Source: a bacterium (GTDB lineage: Bacteria; Patescibacteriota; Gracilibacteria; Peribacterales; Peribacteraceae). Taken from it: DNA of 34,778 nt. The notes under the pieces are model-generated. The model searched no databases. It was not told the DNA's origin and was given only the letters and a program-made list of their open reading frames with translations. The DNA is taken from assembly GCA_027623015.1 (NCBI GenBank), contig JAQBVR010000011.1, forward strand, positions 1 through 34,778. Reading direction: 5' to 3'. Every line of letters starts with the position of its first letter. Position 1 is the first letter of the stretch. This document shows, in pieces, positions 22,705-31,054 of the stretch. A program made the translations under genes and the position numbers.

Positions 22705-25185
22705 ATGTCACCAAAAAACATCAAACAAGAGCTGGCTCAAAAAGCAAAACAACAGAAGCGTAAGGGGGCGTTTATGCTCGCTCTCGATGAGCTACTTGGC
22801 GTAAAGAAAGATGTGCGAGAATCTGTGGTCTCCAACAAGGTTGGTAAGACGCGTGTAAAACAATCAAAACTCACCCCAGAAGAACGCGAAGCCCTGAAAC
22901 ACTACGAAGAAGGTATCCAAAAGACGCTCGACATCATCGCACCTGCAGCTATAGAAGTGAAGCGTAATGAGATCATTCTCAACAACCTGCACGCACGAAC
23001 ATACTTCGTCTACAACTGGCCCGCATACATCTTCCCGAACTGGCTATCGCCTACCATCAACTACGATGCGGAGATGGACATAGCTCACTACATCTACCCT
23101 GTAAATAACAAGGCAATCATGAAAATGTTACGAAAGAAAGTTGCAGAAATGCGTTCATCTATTCGTATGCTTGAGCAACGTGGTGTTGTTCGGGATCCTG
23201 GACTAGAAGCAGCGCTACAAGATGCAGAAGAGCTTCGTGACCTACTCGCCCGCGGACAAGAGAAACTGTATCAATTTGGTATGTACATTACGATATATAC
23301 CGATGACGAAGATAAGCTTAAGAAAATGGAAGCAGACCTTGAGTCTCTCCTCGGTGGAAAACTTGTGATGACAAAACCTGCGATGTTCCAGATGGAACAC
23401 GCATGGATCTCTACACTTCCCTTCTGCCAAGATGAACTAGAGATCAGTAGAAACATGAACACGAGTCCACTTGCGACAAGCTTTCCGTTTACCAGCTCTG
23501 ACCTAACAGATGACCATGGAATTCTCTACGGAATCAACAGACACAATGATAGTTTAGTCATCTTTGATCGGTTCGATCTCGCAAATGCAAACGCGACAGT
23601 CTTTGCAACATCTGGTGCTGGTAAATCCTTTACCGTAAAACTAGAAATCTTACGATCAATGATGTTAAACACTGAGGTCTTTGTTATCGACCCAGAAAAT
23701 GAATACGTAGAACTTGCAAAAACAGTAGGAGGAACATTTATTCCTATGTCACTGCAAAGTAGTAACTGCATCAACCCATTTGACCTACCCGAAGCTGTGC
23801 GTGGAGCAGATGCAAAAACTGGAGAAGTGCTTCGTTCAGCTGTCATCAATCTACATGGACTATTCAAACTCATGCTCGGCACTCTAACTCCCGCTGAAGA
23901 TGGAATCCTCGACAAAGCAATCCTCGACACATACGCACTCAAAGACATTCATCTCGAAACTGAGGAACCAGGAAAACTAGAGCCACCGACAATGCATGAA
24001 CTTGTCGATGTTTTGATGACCACAGATGGTGGAGAAAGCATGGCACAAACTCTCCAAAAGTATACTGATGGAAGCTATGCCGGACTCTTTAACAAGCGAA
24101 CAAATGTCGACCTTTCAAACCAGTTAGTTGTTTTCCAAATTCGTGATCTCGAAGAAGTGCTCAGGCCTACAGCGATGTATATCGTCCTTAACTTTCTGTG
24201 GAATCGGATCCGTGCTGACATGAAACGTCGATACCTAGTCATCGACGAGGCATGGAACCTTATGCAGCACGACGACTCTGCGAAGTTTCTCTATGGACTC
24301 ATCAAACGAGCACGTAAGTACTACCTTGGTGTGACGACGATCACGCAGGATGTAGAAGACTTTGTAAATTCACCGTATGGAAAACCAATTGTAACAAATG
24401 CACAAATGACCGTGCTACTGAAGCAATCCCCCACCGCTGTCGACAACCTCCAGAAACTCTTCTACCTTACAGACGGAGAAAAGTATCTTCTTCTCAACTC
24501 CGACGTAGGACAAGGGCTCTTCTTTGCTGGAAATAAGCATGTAGCAATCCAGATCATCGCAAGTCCAGAAGAAGAATCCATAATCAGTACAAAACCACAA
24601 GATGCAGAGAAGAACGAAGAGGCTCGAGAGTCTAACAAAGGAGATGCCGCTAAAGCCAAAGATGCTAAGGATGCTAAGGATGCAAAAGATGCAGAAAATG
24701 CAGAAAATGCAAAAGATGCAAAAGATGCATTAGCCCAAACAGAACTGTTGAGTATGTCAAAGAAAAAAGATGAACCAAAGGTAGAGGACGATGTAGCAGA
24801 AGAAGATAATCCTGCTTCAGATGCAGATCTTACATTGGCTCCAGAGCCAGAAGAAGAGATAGAAGAATCGAAAGATGCTTCATCTGAAGAGGAAGACCAG
24901 GAAAAGATAAAAAATTTAGATCCAATTGATCACAATGAACAAAACGAAAAACAAAGGAAAGAAAACGATGAATCTCGAGCTAAAAGTTTTATCGAACCCC
25001 ATACCCCCAGCTCACAAGCTACGACTCCCAACCCTGAACCAGAACCTCTTCCAGAAGATCCGCTCGACGCTATTGACCCTGTAGAAGATGTAACATCAGC
25101 ACCGAACTCCATGTACTCCATGAGAGATAATCCATCACCTACAGCTTCCGAAGAAGAGAGCGAGGACGAAGACAAAGCGCAGTAA
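22705..25185 (+). CDS. VirB4/TraC-type conjugation ATPase
   Basis: 826 residues. An N-terminal VirB4-like region is followed by Walker A TSGAGKSFTVK (about 303-313), VFVIDPENEYVELAK, Walker B YLVIDEAWNLM (about 509-519), and GVTTITQDVEDFVNS with NAQMTVLLKQSP, all typical of VirB4/TraC hexameric ATPases that power type IV secretion or pilus assembly. From about residue 625 a 200-residue acidic, low-complexity tail begins, with a KDA repeat (650-677) and Pro/Glu/Asp-rich stretches; VirB4 proteins normally lack this. VirB2-like proteins are at 31055-32461, but no VirB3, VirB6, VirB8, VirB10 or coupling protein is seen. It ends 1 bp before the convergent nrnA-like gene. Confidence 0.88.
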   Translation: MSPKNIKQELAQKAKQQKRKGAFMLALDELLGVKKDVRESVVSNKVGKTRVKQSKLTPEEREALKHYEEGIQKTLDIIAPAAIEVKRNEIILNNLHARTYFVYNWPAYIFPNWLSPTINYDAEMDIAHYIYPVNNKAIMKMLRKKVAEMRSSIRMLEQRGVVRDPGLEAALQDAEELRDLLARGQEKLYQFGMYITIYTDDEDKLKKMEADLESLLGGKLVMTKPAMFQMEHAWISTLPFCQDELEISRNMNTSPLATSFPFTSSDLTDDHGILYGINRHNDSLVIFDRFDLANANATVFATSGAGKSFTVKLEILRSMMLNTEVFVIDPENEYVELAKTVGGTFIPMSLQSSNCINPFDLPEAVRGADAKTGEVLRSAVINLHGLFKLMLGTLTPAEDGILDKAILDTYALKDIHLETEEPGKLEPPTMHELVDVLMTTDGGESMAQTLQKYTDGSYAGLFNKRTNVDLSNQLVVFQIRDLEEVLRPTAMYIVLNFLWNRIRADMKRRYLVIDEAWNLMQHDDSAKFLYGLIKRARKYYLGVTTITQDVEDFVNSPYGKPIVTNAQMTVLLKQSPTAVDNLQKLFYLTDGEKYLLLNSDVGQGLFFAGNKHVAIQIIASPEEESIISTKPQDAEKNEEARESNKGDAAKAKDAKDAKDAKDAENAENAKDAKDALAQTELLSMSKKKDEPKVEDDVAEEDNPASDADLTLAPEPEEEIEESKDASSEEEDQEKIKNLDPIDHNEQNEKQRKENDESRAKSFIEPHTPSSQATTPNPEPEPLPEDPLDAIDPVEDVTSAPNSMYSMRDNPSPTASEEESEDEDKAQ
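24650..24730 (+). repeat. 9-bp coding repeat in the VirB4 tail
   Basis: About nine in-frame units of GCN-AAR-GAT type (Ala-Lys-Asp, some Ala-Glu-Asn). Slipped-strand length variation is plausible. Confidence 0.88.
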
Positions 25186-25186
25186 A

Positions 25187-26164
25187 TTAAGTATCTGCTT
25201 CTACAACTTTCCAACGCACCTCGGATTGGAGTTTTCCAGGTAGAGAAAAGCCTGCAGCCTTCTTGTGCCCACCCCCACTAAACTTCCCTGCCATCTTTGC
25301 AACATCAACATCGTCTCGTAAAGTACGCAATGACCCTTTGACCACACCACCTTCACGTTCAGAGAGAATGAGAGAGAAACGCATGCCGGGTATAGCATTC
25401 ACATAATCAATTGCTCCTGTAAGTTCACTATGGTGCGCACCTGTAGCACGAAAGTCCCCTTGTGTAAGTGCGGAGATAGCCCCACCTTCGTCGGTTAGAC
25501 TGATCTTCTCTAGTACCCTTCCCCAAAGCTTGAGGGTACTGAGTTTCGCAGTACGGAATACTGCATCAACAATCTCTTGTCTCCTCGCACCTGCACGAAG
25601 TAGTCTTGCCACCGTTCGATAGACACTTGTAGTAGTGTTGCTATGAAGCAAACCTCCTGTATCGGTATACACACCAGTCAGTAAACAAGTAGCAATGTCT
25701 CCATCGATGGTCCACTTGAGCGCATCTGCAAGAGCTACGACGATCTCACATGCAGAAGCAGCTTCACTATAAACAAAATTAGCTGTGCCATAGAGTGGAT
25801 TACTCGGATGATGGTCGATATTGATACATGGATACGTGCCATCGAAAAGATCAGGATGCGACTCGTGTAGTCCAGTTTGCTTTGGCTCTGCACAGTCAAC
25901 GATCACCACAGCATCTCCTTCAAGCAGTGGTGGAAGAGGCTTCATTCGCAACGCGCCATACAGAAAATGAAATGTTTCTGGCAGAGGGTCTTCACAATGC
26001 ATCGAGACACGCTTGCCAGGGAATGCTTTTTCTATAAAGAGACTAACACCTACGACAGAACCAATCGCATCACCATCGGGATTACGATGGCAGATACACA
26101 GAATACGTTTCGCGTCTTGCAATATCTGTTCTGCCTTCTGTGACTCTTTTGATGCGATGACCAT
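25187..26164 (-). CDS. nrnA: DHH/DHHA1 phosphoesterase (NrnA-like)
   Basis: 325 residues. The DHH domain has HRNPDGDAIGS (about 34-44), VIVDCAE (about 90), the DHH signature NIDHHPSN (about 115) and GVYTDTGGLLHSNT (about 165), all Mn2+-binding motifs. The DHHA1 domain ends with GGGHKKAAGF. This family degrades nanoRNA and/or cyclic dinucleotides and pAp. It is downstream of rbfA on the same strand, a common bacterial arrangement, but 123 bp apart and with its own TATTTT box 6 nt before the ATG. The gap between them has no gene. Confidence 0.92.
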   Translation of the reverse strand: MVIASKESQKAEQILQDAKRILCICHRNPDGDAIGSVVGVSLFIEKAFPGKRVSMHCEDPLPETFHFLYGALRMKPLPPLLEGDAVVIVDCAEPKQTGLHESHPDLFDGTYPCINIDHHPSNPLYGTANFVYSEAASACEIVVALADALKWTIDGDIATCLLTGVYTDTGGLLHSNTTTSVYRTVARLLRAGARRQEIVDAVFRTAKLSTLKLWGRVLEKISLTDEGGAISALTQGDFRATGAHHSELTGAIDYVNAIPGMRFSLILSEREGGVVKGSLRTLRDDVDVAKMAGKFSGGGHKKAAGFSLPGKLQSEVRWKVVEADT

Positions 26165-26170
26165 TGCGAA

Positions 26171-26176
26171 AAAATA
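26171..26176 (-). promoter_or_regulatory. -10-like box of the nrnA-like gene
   Basis: TATTTT on the minus strand, 6 nt before the ATG at 26164. Confidence 0.4.
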
Positions 26177-26287
26177 GGTAAGGAATCTATTGTACGAGAA
26201 ATTTTTTCATCACAGCAATTCAATGCTGTTGCACGTTATCCACACTGCGATTCTTGCCGCACTCTGTACAGAAAACTATTGTAAATA

Positions 26288-26596
26288 TTACCGAAGAAGT
26301 TCATCCATACGAGCGCCTGTGTTTCCCCTGCCATCAATGCGAAACCGTAACTCAGGAATGCGTTTTCGATAGAGCTGCCCCAGTGAGGATTGCAACCTCT
26401 TTGTTTGACGATTTAGAAATTGTAATGCGTCTTCTTCATGGTCTAATGCTGAAATAAATACAGTAGCATACGAGAACTCAGACGTTACGATGACTTCAGA
26501 GATAGAAACCATCCCGCATTTAGTCGGGCACTCTCGCAGCACAGGTGCGATACAGTCGCGGATAACCGCTGCCAGCATTTTTGGACGTTTACCCAT
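26288..26596 (-). CDS. rbfA: ribosome-binding factor A
   Basis: 102 residues with the KH-like fold pattern of RbfA: an N-terminal helix with AAVIRDCIAPVL, GMVSISEVIVTSEFSYATVFISAL, and C-terminal LGQLYRKRIPELRFRIDGRG. It binds 30S precursors during 16S rRNA maturation. It is shorter than many homologues, lacking the usual C-terminal tail. The start is 5 bp from a nonamer-repeat island, so its promoter must lie in or beyond that island. Confidence 0.88.
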   Translation of the reverse strand: MGKRPKMLAAVIRDCIAPVLRECPTKCGMVSISEVIVTSEFSYATVFISALDHEEDALQFLNRQTKRLQSSLGQLYRKRIPELRFRIDGRGNTGARMDELLR

Positions 26597-26600
26597 AGAA

Positions 26601-26717
26601 GACCGAAAAGATGTAGAAGACTAAAAAGACTGAAAGGAATGTAGCATATCAATCCATTCAATTATAAATCTTTCTCCTTTTAGTCCTTTCAGTCGTCTAA
26701 GTCCTTTCAGTCCTTAC
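26601..26717. repeat. nonamer-array hairpin between rbfA and fmt
   Basis: The left arm 26601-26636 has four 9-base units (GACCGAAAA, GATGTAGAA, GACTAAAAA, GACTGAAAG). The right arm has AGTCCTTTC, AGTCGTCTA, AGTCCTTTC, AGTCCTTAC at 26682-26717. The arms are mutually complementary: GACTGAAAGGA (26628-26638) pairs with either TCCTTTCAGTC at 26684 or 26702. It fills most of the divergent gap. Confidence 0.85.
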
Positions 26718-26727
26718 AAGAGAAGGT

Positions 26728-26733
26728 TAGAAT
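26728..26733 (+). promoter_or_regulatory. -10-like box of fmt
   Basis: TAGAAT, 7 nt before ATG 26741, directly after the repeat island. Confidence 0.5.
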
Positions 26734-26740
26734 CTTACTA

Positions 26741-27598
26741 ATGCCCATTACAATAGTTTTTGCTGGCACACCCGAGTTTGCAGTCCCTTCACTGCAAGCA
26801 TTGATAGACGATGACGCCTTTGAGGTAGTTTGTGTCATCACACAGCCAGATAAGCCAATAGGCAGAAAGAGGGTTATCACCCCATCTCCAGTAAAAGTAC
26901 TAGCGGAAGAAGCAGGCATCCTCATCTGGCAACCAGGCAATATAAACGAAGAATGGGCAGATCGACCCTGTGTAGAGCCTCCAGACTTCCTTGTTGTTGC
27001 TGCATATGGCCAACTTTTGACACAAGAGATCCTCGACTTCCCTTCCATCGCTCCTGTGAACGTCCATGCATCACTCCTTCCACTCTGGAGAGGTGCCGCT
27101 CCGATCCATCATGCGATTCTCCATGGTGACAGCGAAACAGGAGTCACGATTCAACGCATGGTACGGAAGCTAGACCAAGGGCCCATATTGCATCAGGCAT
27201 CTATAAGCATCCATGACCAAGAGCATACAGGCGCTCTCTACGATCGTCTATCACACCTTGGTGCTACCACTCTTATAGACACACTAAAAGCTCCTCTGAC
27301 ACCAGTAGAACAGGCTAACAACAACGCGACATTTTGCACTAAGCTCAAACGCAGTGATGGCATCGTGGACCCAACGACCATGACTGCACAACAAATAGAT
27401 CGTCATGTCCGTGCACTTATTCCGTGGCCAGGAGTAACATGCACTATCGGTGATACGACTATCAAGATACTTGAAACAACACTGGAAGAATCACCAGATG
27501 CATACGATTTACTTTGCAAAGACGATACACATCTCTCTATTACCAAGCTACAAGTGCCAGGGAAAAAACCCACTAAGGGTTCTGAGTGGAGCGCTTAA
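26741..27598 (+). CDS. fmt: methionyl-tRNA formyltransferase
   Basis: 285 residues. The N-terminal formyltransferase domain starts ITIVFAGTPEFAVPSLQAL, has the folate-site signature NVHASLLPLWRGAAPIHHAI (about 106-125, with the Asn and His of the catalytic set) and GDSETGVTI, which carries the Asp. A short C-terminal OB-like domain follows (IPWPGVTCTIG). It formylates initiator Met-tRNA using 10-formyl-THF. It is somewhat shorter than typical homologues of about 310 residues, mostly at the C-terminus. Confidence 0.95.
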   Translation: MPITIVFAGTPEFAVPSLQALIDDDAFEVVCVITQPDKPIGRKRVITPSPVKVLAEEAGILIWQPGNINEEWADRPCVEPPDFLVVAAYGQLLTQEILDFPSIAPVNVHASLLPLWRGAAPIHHAILHGDSETGVTIQRMVRKLDQGPILHQASISIHDQEHTGALYDRLSHLGATTLIDTLKAPLTPVEQANNNATFCTKLKRSDGIVDPTTMTAQQIDRHVRALIPWPGVTCTIGDTTIKILETTLEESPDAYDLLCKDDTHLSITKLQVPGKKPTKGSEWSA

Positions 27599-27612
27599 TA
27601 TTTTATTATAAA

Positions 27613-27690
27613 CAGGATAAGTAATACGAGGAATAAAGGAAATAAGGGGCTCACTTATTTCTCTTATTTCACTTATTACCCTTATTTCCC
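27613..27690. repeat. nonamer-array hairpin before the TSP3/SLH gene
   Basis: The left arm 27613-27648 includes GAATAAAGG and AAATAAGGG. The right arm 27652-27687 is CACTTATTT, CTCTTATTT, CACTTATTA, CCCTTATTT. GGAAATAAGGG pairs with CCCTTATTTCC. It occupies nearly the whole gap after fmt. Confidence 0.88.
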
Positions 27691-27696
27691 TAAAAT
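27691..27696 (+). promoter_or_regulatory. -10-like box of the TSP3/SLH gene
   Basis: TAAAAT, 7 nt before ATG 27704, abutting the repeat island. Confidence 0.45.
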
Positions 27697-27703
27697 AATA
27701 AAG

Positions 27704-28957
27704 ATGAAACTACTTCTGACACTACTTCTCATAAGTTCGACTGCCTTCGCTCAGTCTACTGAGAGCATCGACACCGATGGAGATGGGCTTCTAGACCGTG
27801 AAGAAGATGTAAACGCTAATCTCATCTTCGATGACGGAGAAACAAATCTTTTCGATGCCGATACGGACGATGGGGGTGAAGCAGATGGTGCAGAGATACG
27901 TGCTGGTCGCGACCCTCTCAATCGCATAGACGACATCACGTTCGACCTTGATGGAGATGGCTTAAACAATGGACAAGAATATAAACTAGGCACAGACCCC
28001 GCAAAAGCAGACTCAGACGGTGATGGATCTGATGACAAGACAGACCCTTTTGCTCTCGATTCTCGCTACAGCCAAGACCTCGATGGAGATGGGCTACCCG
28101 ATGAATATGAAGCACTCCATGGACTCGATAATACAAACCCAAATGATGCCACTAGAGACACAGATAATGACGGACTCAATACCGTAGAAGAATTTATCTA
28201 CGAGACAGATATGCTAGACGCAGATACAGACAATGATGGTATCAACGATGGTACAGAAGTAGAAAATGGAACAGACCCTCAAGAAAACCCCTGCTTGATG
28301 TATGGTGGAGTAGGCACACCATTTGCAGACATAGAAGATCACTGGGGAAAAGACTTCATCACCCATATAGACCAGATTCGCGCTAAACCTACAGGTGCAC
28401 ACCTCATAGAAGGAGAAACTCAAATTGATCGTGAAGTTTTTATTCCCGATGAGAACATCACACGATACGAACTTCTCCGAATGATCCTTCTAGGAAGTTG
28501 TGTACCGTTAATAAATGATACAGAAAGTATCGGTATCGAATTCCGTGACTTCTCTCCAAGGTCTCGTCCACGAGAAAGCACAGACCGTAGTATCAAAAGA
28601 CAGATCATCTACACTGCTACATCACTAGGTATCATCCAAGGATACAAAGACGGCACCATTCAGCCTGATGCAACGATAAACCGTGCAGAAGCGATGAAGA
28701 TACTCATACTAGCATCACAACTCCAACCGCTCGACGACCCCTACGCCTCCAGTACATTTAGCGATGTACCAAAAGATGCTTGGTTTGAACCCTTTATACG
28801 ACAAATGGTAGAGTATGCGATCATCGATGGTTACGGAGATGGAACTATTCGCCCAGGCAATAACATCACACGAGCAGAAGCAAGTAAGATCGTTCTCCTC
28901 ATCATCATCAGCAACCCCCACGTCAACGGATATGTCATCCCTGCAGAAGAATTATAG
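27704..28957 (+). CDS. secreted Ca2+-binding (TSP3-type) and SLH-domain surface protein
   Basis: 417 residues. The signal peptide ends STAFAQS (about 18). Residues 20-195 carry thrombospondin-type-3-like calcium repeats, with units such as DTDGDGLLDREED, DLDGDGLNNGQE, DSDGDGSDDKTD and DTDNDGINDGTE. Residues 205-410 hold SLH repeats: FADIEDHWGKDFI, GYKDGTIQPDATINRAEA, FSDVPKDAWFEPFI and GYGDGTIRPGNNITRAEA. It is probably a wall-anchored adhesive or structural protein. It is a second SLH protein beside the one at 5609, with a different N-terminal domain. Nonamer islands with the same CCCTTATTT word flank it on both sides. Confidence 0.9.
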   Translation: MKLLLTLLLISSTAFAQSTESIDTDGDGLLDREEDVNANLIFDDGETNLFDADTDDGGEADGAEIRAGRDPLNRIDDITFDLDGDGLNNGQEYKLGTDPAKADSDGDGSDDKTDPFALDSRYSQDLDGDGLPDEYEALHGLDNTNPNDATRDTDNDGLNTVEEFIYETDMLDADTDNDGINDGTEVENGTDPQENPCLMYGGVGTPFADIEDHWGKDFITHIDQIRAKPTGAHLIEGETQIDREVFIPDENITRYELLRMILLGSCVPLINDTESIGIEFRDFSPRSRPRESTDRSIKRQIIYTATSLGIIQGYKDGTIQPDATINRAEAMKILILASQLQPLDDPYASSTFSDVPKDAWFEPFIRQMVEYAIIDGYGDGTIRPGNNITRAEASKIVLLIIISNPHVNGYVIPAEEL

Positions 28958-28962
28958 ATTTG

Positions 28963-28998
28963 AGAAATAAGGGAATTCCCTTATTTCCCTTATTTCTC
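28963..28998. repeat. nonamer repeat and perfect 24-bp palindrome after the TSP3/SLH gene
   Basis: 28964-28987 is a perfect palindrome centred on GGGAATTCCC. Two CCCTTATTT units at 28978-28995 match those at 27679. An alternative hairpin pairs 28962-28972 with 28988-28998. It may act as a bidirectional terminator between convergent genes. Confidence 0.85.
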
Positions 28999-29003
28999 GT
29001 AGA

Positions 29004-29321
29004 TTACACGTGACTTTTCATCTCGGTGAATGCCTGGATGAACTGATCGAGGTCCTCTGCATCAAACATGATAGTCGTCTTCTGACCACCGCGAGACTTC
29101 TCCGATAGCTTGAAGAACTTACCGTGACCAGACTCCTTCAGGTCGATGTAAAATGTGCGCTGACGAGCGTGGATAGTTGCTGAGTGAAGCTCAGAAGCGT
29201 AACTGCCTCCACCGCCACCGCCGCCACCGCCACTACTACTACGTACAGGAGGAGGGGAAGAAGCTGGACTGTCATCAGAGATACCTCCATCATCTGAAAG
29301 TTCTGACATAGGATCAAACAT
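29004..29321 (-). CDS. PUR-domain-like (PurA/BpuR-type) nucleic-acid-binding protein
   Basis: 105 residues from ATG 29321; the longer frame to 29471 overlaps metG and has no family similarity. An acidic Ser/Pro-rich N-terminus and a run of nine glycines (about 30-38) lead to a C-terminal PUR repeat: RTFYIDLKESGHGKFFKLSE, then KTTIMFDAEDLDQFIQAF. Single-PUR bacterial proteins such as Borrelia BpuR bind DNA and RNA and regulate expression. The flexible Gly linker is unusual. It lies 86 bp downstream of metG on the same strand. The identification is by recalled motif. Confidence 0.72.
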   Translation of the reverse strand: MFDPMSELSDDGGISDDSPASSPPPVRSSSGGGGGGGGGSYASELHSATIHARQRTFYIDLKESGHGKFFKLSEKSRGGQKTTIMFDAEDLDQFIQAFTEMKSHV

Positions 29322-29406
29322 AATAATATGTGGAAAATAAGTAGGGTTGCCTCTCCGGTGCTTTGCACTTGCGACGAATCTTGTCTTTTCGACTTTTCCG
29401 TCTCTT

Positions 29407-30945
29407 CTAAGAAAGAGGCGGAAAGAGGATAGACGGCTCACCAATAGTTTGCCAATCCTTTTGTCCACCAAATTCTTTCATCTGCTCTGTGATCACAAAA
29501 TCTTTCTCTAACATTGATTTGGCATAGGGTACTCCGAGCTGTTTCGCTATAGCCTGCGCAGTCTGAGGTACGAAGGGCAGAAGCATAAGCGATACATGAC
29601 GAAGGGATTCAGCAAATCTCGAAAGAAGTGTCACCTTCTCTTCACCTTCCAATGTCCAAGGTTTCGTAGTGTCGATAGCACCATTGAGGACATCTACCAG
29701 TGCCAGTGCCTGCTGGATACCATTGTGTACTTCAAAACTGTCCATAGACTCTCCAAATTTTTTCCATCCATCCTCCGCTTGTGTCGTATCAGATGGCGAA
29801 TCAGGAATGGCTATCTTGCCTCCTTCTTTTTGAATCAAGATAAGAACACGATTGAGTAGATTACCAAGTGCATTACGCATTCTTGCATCATAGAGCTTCT
29901 CAAAACGATCCCAAGAGAAGTCACCATCACTACCTACTGAGATCTCATGACTTAAGTAAAACCGAATAGGATCTGGATTACCATCAAACTTTTCAAGTAC
30001 ATCATCTGGAACAACTACGTTCCCCGTAGACTTACTCATCTTCTGTCCTTCACTAGTGAGAAATCCATGAATAAGTAACTCATCTGGCGTTCGCACTCCT
30101 ACATGCTTCAGCATACTTGGCCAGATAAGCGCGTGAAAACGTGCGATGTCTTTACCAATAACATGTGTAACCGTAGCATCATCCCACCACTCTCTCTCCT
30201 CGTGATCTGTGAATAATCCCAAACCAGAAATATAGTTCGTGAGAGCATCACACCAGACATACATGGTGTGTTCATCATCCTCAGGAACTGGGATACCCCA
30301 ATCGAGAGATGACTTCGGACGAGAGAATGAAACATCTTCCAATCCTTGATCAAGCAAAGCCAATGTTTCCTTCTCACGATTATTGGGAATTATTCTGTAT
30401 GACTCTCCATCCCATTCTTTCGTCAGAAGGTTTTTTAAGTTCTCCGTGTCTTTACTCATCAGGAAAAAATAATTCTCTTCTTCTACCTCCTCAGGAGCTA
30501 CTTGATGATTTGGACAGATGCCATCTGTAAGATCCCGAGCAGTCATGAACCGTTCACACCCACTACAATACAAACCCTTATAACTGCGCTTTTCTAGCAT
30601 TCCCGCATCGGCAAGCTTCTTCCAAATCACCTGAACAGTAGGCCAATGAACCTTTTGATCTGTCGTACGGATAAAAAGATCATGCGAGATCTGCAAACGA
30701 TCATATAAACCCGTAAATAATTCTACGTTTCGATCTGCCAATTCTTGTGGTGTCACACCTTCTTTGTCCGCAGCTCTTTGCATCTTCGTACCATGCTCAT
30801 CTGTACCAATCTGAAATCGCACGTCATCCCCCTTCAGGCGAAACCACCGTGCACAGACATCTGCAAGTACCTTCTCAAGTACATGCCCCATGTGTGGAGC
30901 CGCATTTGGATAATCGATAGCCGTAGTGATGTATCGCCGAGACAT
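29407..30945 (-). CDS. metG: methionyl-tRNA synthetase
   Basis: 512 residues. The class I HIGH motif is in PNAAPHMGHVLEKVLAD (about 14-30). The connective peptide has one zinc knuckle, YCSGCERF, with a second CPNH half. KMSKSTGNVV (about 300) is the KMSKS loop, and the anticodon-binding helix bundle follows (HVSLMLLPFVPQTA). The C-terminal EMAP-like dimerisation domain of some MetG proteins is absent, as in compact forms. TAAGAT ends 6 nt before the ATG and overlaps a nonamer island upstream. Confidence 0.96.
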   Translation of the reverse strand: MSRRYITTAIDYPNAAPHMGHVLEKVLADVCARWFRLKGDDVRFQIGTDEHGTKMQRAADKEGVTPQELADRNVELFTGLYDRLQISHDLFIRTTDQKVHWPTVQVIWKKLADAGMLEKRSYKGLYCSGCERFMTARDLTDGICPNHQVAPEEVEEENYFFLMSKDTENLKNLLTKEWDGESYRIIPNNREKETLALLDQGLEDVSFSRPKSSLDWGIPVPEDDEHTMYVWCDALTNYISGLGLFTDHEEREWWDDATVTHVIGKDIARFHALIWPSMLKHVGVRTPDELLIHGFLTSEGQKMSKSTGNVVVPDDVLEKFDGNPDPIRFYLSHEISVGSDGDFSWDRFEKLYDARMRNALGNLLNRVLILIQKEGGKIAIPDSPSDTTQAEDGWKKFGESMDSFEVHNGIQQALALVDVLNGAIDTTKPWTLEGEEKVTLLSRFAESLRHVSLMLLPFVPQTAQAIAKQLGVPYAKSMLEKDFVITEQMKEFGGQKDWQTIGEPSILFPPLS

Positions 30946-30951
30946 GGCTCT

Positions 30952-30957
30952 ATCTTA
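30952..30957 (-). promoter_or_regulatory. -10-like box of metG
   Basis: TAAGAT on the minus strand, 6 nt before the ATG at 30945. Confidence 0.5.
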
Positions 30958-31046
30958 AGGAACAAGAGGAGAGAAAGGAACAAAAAGAACTAGATGAGTT
31001 CGCCTGCGTCTTTTTGATCTTTTAGTTCATGTAGATCCTTTAGATC
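30957..31046. repeat. nonamer-array hairpin between the VirB2-like operon and metG
   Basis: The left arm units are AAGGAACAA, GAGGAGAGA, AAGGAACAA, AAAGAACTA, GATGAGTTC (30957-31001). The right arm units are TTTTTGATC, TTTTAGTTC, ATGTAGATC, CTTTAGATC (31011-31046). The arms are loosely complementary. Confidence 0.8.
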
Positions 31047-31054
31047 TTCTGCCC

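Noticed and set aside
29322-29471. N-terminal extension of the PUR-like protein
   Set aside because: The extra 50 residues overlap the metG end and look like no domain; ATG 29321 starts the natural sequence.
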